DNA of 64,000 bases, taken from NCBI GenBank assembly GCA_032719365.1, contig CM064871.1, positions 65,546,416 to 65,610,415 on the forward strand. The letters are read 5' to 3'. Source of the stretch: Prinsepia uniflora. Taxonomy: Eukaryota; Streptophyta; Magnoliopsida; Rosales; Rosaceae. Each line of letters starts with the position of its first letter. Positions within the stretch are counted from its first letter, which is position 1. Both the position numbers and the translations under genes were made by a program. Below the pieces are notes generated by a model that did not search any database, had not been told where the DNA came from, and worked only from the letters and a program-made list of their open reading frames with translations. Positions 57,481 to 64,000 of the stretch are shown here, piece by piece.

Positions 57481-59939
57481 ATATGGGATTGTGAGATTGG
57501 ATATTATCTTGCTGTCCATGGAAAGTTGGACACGTGGGGTGAACCTAGAGGCTTCTAGGAAGGTTAACGTGTGCACGGCTACAAATAGCACACTTTTGAA
57601 CCATGCAATTGTTCTGAGAGCAAAGGAAACAGAGAGTGAGACGGTGAGGATTCTTGATCGATTCTGCGAGTGTGTGGCAGGCCTTGTGACTTGGTGAGAG
57701 TGACAGAGAGAAGGGAGAAGATGGTGAGTGGCTTGTGAGTGAGAACTGTGCGAGGAATAACGGTGGGTGTGAGGCTTGAGTTCTCAGGAAAACAGAGAGG
57801 GACGAGGTTGTGGGGCAACCACAGACGATCGTTTGATCCAATCAAGTTTGAAGGAAGGCTAGGACGGCTGAGGACAACTCTGTGGATGCAGAGGAGCATG
57901 GCGGCGAGTACGGCGGAGGTGAGAAAGACGGTAAGTTCCTGTTTCCCCTGTTTTTCCGTTTTGATTCAAACTTAAAGTCGTGACTTTTGGGGCTGAGTCG
58001 AGGGATTATGTGAGTTCTATGAGACTCAGTAGGTCCCTAGGAATCGTTTAAACTTGAAGCCGTGACGGGGGAATGCGTTGTTGGCCGGGAACCGAAATAG
58101 GGGTTTCAGATAGGTTTTGTTCGAGCTTGAGGACAACGGGTTAGAGGCTGTAATGTTTAGTGTTTAGGATTGGGAATAGTTGCTAGGGAAGGGACGAAAC
58201 TAATGGGATTGGAAGGACTAAAATCAAATAGAAATTGAGGGAGAACCGGTCACGCCGGTTCGGTTCGGTTGAACCGGCTGGCCAGAGGTTGAAGATGACC
58301 CTATAGCAGGCGCGTGAAGCCCACGCACAGCCCCCTTTGGGCGGCGCGTGGGGCAGATTCTGGGGAAGTGTGCAACATGGTTTTTACTCTAATCGATGTA
58401 AAGAACATTTTAGGACAATTTTCGAGTCAATCGGACATCGTCTCGATATGTTTCGGACTGTCCGAAGGTTTTAGAGCTCGGTTAAAAATAGTTAACAATA
58501 CGGGAAAATTATGAGGCTTGAGTATGACCTTTGTGAAGTAGTTAGTGACCTCCTTATGGGATTTGGACAGGTTCGAGAAAGCCGAGGATAGCAGAATGGC
58601 CGGGAACGGCGTAAGTGCACGCGTATCGAGGCGACGTCGAAATGGTCTGTGAGTGGACTTTGCTTTCTAACTCTTGATGCATGTATATATGTTTTAATAT
58701 GTTTTCATCCGTGATTCTATGATTTGCTTTATGATCTTGATGGTTTATGGTTTTGCCTTATTTTCGAGGTATTTTACGGAATTTCACGTTTTACGAGGTT
58801 TCGATTTCTCTTGTGATTTGACGATGGTTTTAATGGTCTGATTTCGGGATTTGAAATGTGATTTGATGTCAATGATTTGATAAGGATTTCGGAAAAGAGC
58901 TTTCAGGCTTGGAGCCCCGTTTATGTGATTTCGGAAATTGTGTTTCGGATATTGTGTTTCAGATTTGGTTTTGAGACTTGAAAGGGAAAGTCTGGAATTG
59001 GGTTCGGGATGATGGTTCCATATGCTAGCTTACGGAATCATTGTTACGAATTAGGAGAAGGATTTTCTGTGGTTTTCACTGATTGAATGAAAAATGATTT
59101 TGGGTTTAAAGACCCGGAAAAGAAAAGAGAAAACCCACTGGATCTGGTTTTGAGTTTAAAGACTCGGATTGATTTACGGGGAAGGGGGGGAGGGCCCTGG
59201 ACTGATGGTTTTGAGTTTAAAGACTCGATATGGCTTTCACTTTAAAGACTCGGTGATAATGATACCCCCCAAGGTCTGTGATTATGTTTTGAGTTTAAAG
59301 ACTCGGATATCCCGGGAAGGCCTGGCTATTTGCGCATTGTGTTTTGAGTTTAAAGACTCGGGCGCACTTGAGATCCAGTAAACTTGTATGATTGATATTT
59401 TCACTGGTTTTCCGATGTTTTGGGCAGTGGCCCGAATGAAGTGGATTTGACGAGTTTTGGGACTGAGTTCCCGGATTTGAGATTGAATTGTGATTTGAGG
59501 CTGAGGCCTGGATGATACGGGTTTTCAAATGATTTCGTGGATGGTTTTTGATTTGAGTGGTTTCATAACGTAAATTGATATGCATGTATTGTTTTTTGCA
59601 TGAAGGGTAAAAATGTAATTGTTTTATTGAACTGTTTTCTAAATTATACTTTATTTTTGTCCACTCACAGTCTTTTCTTGTTTTTGATACCCTCCAGGTT
59701 GTTTCGGCGCGGGCTGTCGGTCGAGAGAGACGGAGACATCACACGTATGATCCACAGTAGACTCTGCGCACTCTGGGAAGTTTGGAAAATTTTGGACGGT
59801 CGGATCGAAAATCCCTTGTCCGACTTACGTGTTACATGGAGGTTGGACGTTCGTTTAGCCTTCGTGTTATGCATAAGTTAGACGGGAGCAGGGTTTAGCC
59901 CTTAATCCTGGGGGATTAAGGGTGGGCCCTGACAGACAC

Positions 59940-62806
59940 TGCCTGAAAATTCTGTCATTACGCCAACACTTGCCAACCTGTCACCACTTTGACAGTCGCT
60001 AGTCAAAACTGACATCTTTCAGTTTTTTAGCTTAACGGTTCTCCTTAGTCATCAATCCACTCTAACATTTGCTCCCACTGGGAGTTATCAAACCTCACTC
60101 ATTCCCAAAGGTCCATAAGGTCGCACTCAGCCAGCACTCACGGCCCCGTTATCACTATTTGAGCCATCGACATAACTTCGACTCACTCTGGAGTCATGCG
60201 AAGGTACCTCATACCAAATCTCCCTCAATGTAGCGTAAGATCAACGACAGGATCTCACCTCACAGGGCAAGCTCAAACTTGCGGAACTTATCGGTCTTAG
60301 TAATCACATCAGTCAACTCCATCAGCGATCTACGCTGACTCTGGTGAGAGTCACAGAGCAGTCGCTTCACGCAAAGCAACCTGACATCTCACCCCACTTG
60401 TGCTTACACTAACCATCAACTCACTCAACCTGTGGATACACCATCCACATCTCACTCTACTTGGGTGTAACTGGACCCCATCGAATACCTGCCCCGCAGT
60501 GACAACACATCTCCACTCTAGGATGCCACTGGCCATCCATGGCTCTGAGCATTAGCTCATACAATTAGTGAACCCATCAAAATCACTCTAGTCCAGCACA
60601 CAGTATCCAATGTCCAGTCCACGTTCTCAACCAATCCACGATATCGGAACTAAGCTGATTACCAACACGTTCATCAATATACCGCTGGTACATCCTATAT
60701 ACCGTCACCAGGCACCACTCAGGCCTGCTTAAGAATTATTTTTAAACAACATACCTAGTACGTACAAACATCCACCAACCAATCCATAACACGGCTGGTG
60801 CCTACTCTAAGTGATCACACACCCTCGTATCCAATACATCCACTACATGGCAGAAATCCAATCACGGTTCAATTCTGGAGTTGATCTGTCCAATCTAGTG
60901 CCAGACAGATCACATACTTCGACTCAGCATTCATCTTGGGTCTCCTGGCCACCTGACCAACACTCAAAGAATGTCCAATCTCACTCACATCTATCAAGAT
61001 GTACCAACTCCGAACCTATCAGATACCTACTCATTCGACTACCATATCATACTAGATTGACTTTGAAAGGAAGCCATTCTCATCATTCACATATCCAAGA
61101 CCATACTCACTCACGTATCCAAGACATGGGTTGGATAATAATTTCGTCCTACCTCAGGGTCATTACAATACGATTCTCCTCTGCTCCTAACTTAGCATAA
61201 TCAGCAAGGCGAGGTCTGCCAGCACGGGGCACGACATCTCGATTCACGCTATCCTGATCCACAACATCACCCGATCATTAACATCACGATCCAGATTTCA
61301 GGTCATAGGGTCTTACACCTTTTTTGATAATATCACCCAAAGACGAGACACATCTAGACTGTGGGTTCTCTCCAATTACCTCATATCGATCCTTGTCATC
61401 CCTTCTAGGGAAAATCAAGGATGATCCATGACGATGACATCAAAGTTCATCCTATGTGAGTGTAAACACAAATCCCACTACACTCACCACGTTTGGTGAC
61501 ACCAAGCACAATCTGCTAACGAGCATGAAATGAGAAGTCACCCTCAATGACCCCAGAATCAATAAGAGTTGCAACCATGATGGAAGCAACTCAGTATTCT
61601 TCCAAATCCTCAACTCACTCGGTCATAATCCAAGTGTATGTGTATACCATGGGTGTCAAGTCCCACTACTGAAATTCTTGGGCTCTCTAATCCATGATTC
61701 ACTAGAACATCCACCCATATCCATAACATCTAACTTAGCACCTAACTCGCCTATTTGTTTATACCGTTTCATCCAATCACCACTTGGTCATCTCAATCAC
61801 TATTGGGACTCTACCCAACACATCTCAACCACTGTTGGATCCCATCTAGCTCATCTCTATCTGAGATTCGGTAGTGGAATCTCAAATACCAACTAACGAA
61901 TCGCCCTCGTCCGATCAACACCGAACACGAGCACATCACGACTAAGTCACATCCTCATTTTGTGGCTCATCGTCTCCTATCGTTATTGCAATCGCTGTCA
62001 CACAGTGTGTGAATTAGCCAACCCTGAATCTTTGCTCATACCGAGCTAGAACCCATAATCTCTGCTCAGGTTGGAGGAACTCTGCCTTCCTCAACTCACC
62101 AACTCTAAGTACAATTATCCTGACAATTCATACCAGAAAATGAACGTTCCTCGAACGTCACCAGATTCTCAACAACCACAACTACCACCACCCTCGATGG
62201 TAGTGCCTGCCATAATCTCGTGCAGACCTAAACAACTGACACCGCTATCGAGACTCTGTATCCAAGCGTCAACACTACTATAAGGTCCACCTAGGGACCC
62301 CAAATATTATCTCATGATGGTACTCATGAATCGAATCCCATCGTTTCACTTAGCGTCAGGCCAACCAACCTCCATCTAATTTCCTAACTAGGGTTATCAC
62401 CACCCGGCTGTTCCCAGCAGCACAACTACCAACTTGACATGCCATGACCGACTATCTCGACTTCGAGAAGTCGTCAATCCAAAACGTCTACTAACTCGCA
62501 TATCCAGACCATCAATCACAAGCTAGGGTTCCCCGAACCCAGCTGCCCTCAGCAGCACCACTACCAACCTGGTCGTTTCCATGGTCTCGACGCTACAATA
62601 TTGTCATATCCAACCCTTCTTGGGTCTAAGCACTATTCAACCATGACATACCACACCAAATAACACCTAATCGAGGTTAGTTCTCACTAAGGTCCTCCTA
62701 CTCTTACCTTAACTACCAGGTTAACGACGGGTTGTCGTACTCGTAAAGACATCACATCCTTGACTTGCGCAACACTCTAAGAGCAAACCGTACTCTGATA
62801 CCACCT
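59940..62806 (-). mobile_element. Element E internal region, decayed
   Basis: Minus-strand internal remains of another gypsy element. 60210-60300 aligns by eye with the element B gag around 42760-42870 (shared words such as GATCTCACCTC versus AATCTCACCTC and CTCAAACTTGCGGAACTT). A block at 61352-61390 matches the non-coding blocks of B and C. Stops are everywhere and no pol text is recognised. A primer site and LTR start follow at the right. The left end is unclear, since B and F may have landed inside this element. Confidence 0.6.
62791..62804 (-). promoter_or_regulatory. Element E primer binding site (initiator tRNA-Met)
   Basis: The minus strand reads TGGTATCAGAGTAC just inside the LTR that starts at 62807. 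It matches the tRNA-Met-complementary TGGTATCAGAG of the sibling elements. Confidence 0.8.
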
Positions 62807-62920
62807 TGACACGACCTGTCAGGACCCAACCCTCCTTGGTCAGGACCCGACTCATCTAACACGATATTGTCCGCTTTGGGCCTCCTTACCCTCGCCCTGA
62901 CGGTTTTGTTTTCGGGTGCT

Positions 62921-62998
62921 CACGGTGCAACTTCCCAGGGGGTCACCCATCATGGAATTGCACCAGCCTCAACTCGCTCAACTTTGGGGTTCCAATCC
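62921..62998 (-). other. 5S rRNA-derived segment, left Cassandra LTR
   Basis: In the minus direction the segment has the 3' two thirds of plant 5S rRNA: AAGTTGAGCG (A box; 5S has AAGTTAAGCG) followed about 35 bases on by GATGGGTGACC and CTGGGAAGT (C box), then a GTTGCACCGTG end. The 5' part of 5S is not recognisable. It may be transcribed by RNA polymerase III, but it is not a functional ribosomal gene. Confidence 0.88.
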
Positions 62999-63323
62999 CC
63001 CCAAAAGCCACTTGAGCTCCCAAAAGGCCTCGTGCTAGATAGGTGTGTGCCTACACCTTTAAGGCACATCACCATTCCCCTACCAGACCATTCCCCCCTC
63101 GCATGAATGTGGGATCATTCACCGTTCCCTCCAGGACACGGGTCTTACAATCCACCCTCTTTAGGGCTCAGCGTCCTCGCTAGCACACTTCTCGGTCGGG
63201 GTCTGGCTCTGATACCATTCTGTCAGGATTCAACCCTCCTCAGTCAGGACCCGACTCATCTAGCATAATATTTTCCGTTTTGGGCCTCTTTGCCCTTGCC
63301 CTCAAGTTTTTGTTTTCAGGAGC

Positions 63324-63400
63324 TCACGGTGCAACTTCCCAGGGGGTCACCCATCATGGAATTACACCAGCCTCAACTCGTTTAACTTTGGGGTTCCAAT
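63324..63400 (-). other. 5S rRNA-derived segment, right Cassandra LTR
   Basis: Same segment as in the left LTR. The C-box words GATGGGTGACC and CTGGGAAGT are intact. The A-box region has changed more (AAGTTAAACG), and the upstream side runs into a poly-C tract at 63401. Confidence 0.85.
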
Positions 63401-63404
63401 CCCC

Positions 63405-63435
<31 letters not shown>
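63401..63435. repeat. C25-A10 homopolymer run in Cassandra LTR
   Basis: About 25 C followed by 10 A. The left LTR has only CCCC AAAA at this position. The length is likely to vary between individuals or to be affected by sequencing error. Confidence 0.9.
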
Positions 63436-63437
<2 letters not shown>

Positions 63438-64000
63438 CACTTGAGCTCCCAAAAGGCCTCTTGCTAGATAGGTGTGTGCCTACACCTTTAAGGCACACCA
63501 CCATTCCCCTCCCAAACCATTCCCTTCCCAGACCATTCCCTTCTCGCAGGAATGTGAGATCGTTCACCGTTCCCTCCAAGACACGGGTCTTACACGACCC
63601 ATCCCAAATCCCCCCGGGATTAACACGAAATATGTCATGCTCCCGTCTGACACAAAGTGTCAGACAAGGGATAACTCAAACCTTAGCCCCCAAACGAAGC
63701 TTCTAGAGTGCGCCTGGATCAGTGGAGGAGTATGATGTCTCGGTCTTTGCTACAGCCCGCATCCGCAATCAACCTGAAGGGCATTAAAAACCATTAAGAA
63801 CTATGAGTGGACGAAATAAATAATTTATAAAACACATTTCACCAAAATACGTTTATGTCCTTCACTAAAAAGCATGCATAGCATTCGAAAACCAGTAATA
63901 AAACCATTTACTTAAAATCAAGCAACTTAATAAGACAATCAAACAACCAAACCCATTTCCTTCTTTAAATCATTAGGGGTTTAGCCCAAAATCGTAAAGT

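Larger units (their letters stand above)
54177..59934 (+). mobile_element. Solo gypsy LTR F, split by solo LTR D
   Basis: A plus-oriented LTR made of 54177-54689 and 57486-59934 (about 2962 bp without D). It has TSD GACAC at 54172-54176 and 59935-59939. It starts TATAACGACCCGTCCC, the family start with TG changed to TA, and ends GGGCCCTGACA. No internal region is present. It contains both hairpin-repeat types: GAGTTTAAAGACTC units (59110-59365) and GGGC...GCCC-type units (59420-59515). Confidence 0.92.
62817..63594 (-). mobile_element. Cassandra-type TRIM with 5S-derived LTRs
   Basis: A 778-bp element on the minus strand with TSD CGACC at 62812-62816 and 63595-63599. The LTRs are 62817-63149 (333 bp) and 63221-63594 (374 bp, longer because of a C/A run). 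The 71-bp internal region holds only a polypurine tract (63150-63163) and a tRNA-Met primer site (63206-63219). No coding sequence is present, so it depends on other elements. The 5S-rRNA-like segment in each LTR is the hallmark of Cassandra. Confidence 0.93.
62807..64000 (-). mobile_element. Element E 5' LTR, split by Cassandra, cut by window end
   Basis: Begins TGACACGACC at 62807, is interrupted by the TRIM at 62817-63594, and resumes at 63600 with CATCCCAAATCCCCCC. It has the family features: a GTCTGACACAAAGTGTCAGAC hairpin (63645-63665), CATCCGCAATCAACC and GAGTGGAC (about 63750-63811) and a GCATGCATAGC block. It is of the same type as LTR D. Its far end is outside the window. Confidence 0.85.

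Noticed and set aside
62921..62998. True 5S ribosomal RNA gene
   Set aside because: Only part of 5S is present, with changes, and it occurs twice inside short LTRs flanking a primer site and polypurine tract.

Overview
The window is nuclear DNA of a flowering plant, most likely a eudicot. It holds two intact host genes, both on the minus strand, in a stretch of about 10 kb. One encodes a PHYTOCHROME KINASE SUBSTRATE (PKS) protein (10145-11611). The other is a six-exon PMT2-type Golgi methyltransferase gene (15495-19262). I cannot name the species. Most of the remaining DNA is LTR retrotransposons, mainly one broad Ty3/gypsy chromovirus group (Tekay/Del-like) with very long LTRs of 2.8-3.1 kb and an initiator-tRNA-Met primer site.

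Layout. 1-4036: truncated gypsy LTRs in both orientations, one carrying a 24-bp G-box minisatellite. 4037-8300: a decayed Ty1/copia element on the plus strand, broken by two related LTR-like repeats (5690-6800). 8300-22900: gene island with PKS, PMT2 and AT-rich intergenic DNA. 22904-26051: a solo gypsy LTR with target-site duplication (TSD) AACTG, sitting in an unclassified repeat that continues to about 27.3 kb. 27806-53759: a nested complex. Element B (minus strand, TSD GTGCC) has a second element in each LTR. Its left LTR holds element A (28331-38739, TSD CTTAA), a structurally complete element with one 1483-codon gag-pol ORF. Its right LTR holds element C (45669-53213, TSD CCCAA), a gag-only element on the plus strand. 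54177-59934: solo LTR F (TSD GACAC), itself split by solo LTR D (54690-57480, TSD ATATG). 59940-64000: element E, decayed, with a primer site and the start of an LTR. A Cassandra-type TRIM with 5S-rRNA-derived sequence in both LTRs (62817-63594, TSD CGACC) sits in that LTR.

How the parts relate. A is a plausible autonomous partner. B and C keep LTRs, primer site, polypurine tract and gag but have lost pol at the same junction, so they look like one non-autonomous TR-GAG-type family. The nesting gives a relative order: the E region, then B and F, then A and C inside B and D inside F; Cassandra came after E. The most interesting unexplained signal is an array of very short hairpins at one place in the LTRs. 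Different LTR families carry different sequences there, but base pairing is kept by compensatory changes. All boundaries were read by eye; TSDs and splice sites were checked base by base.
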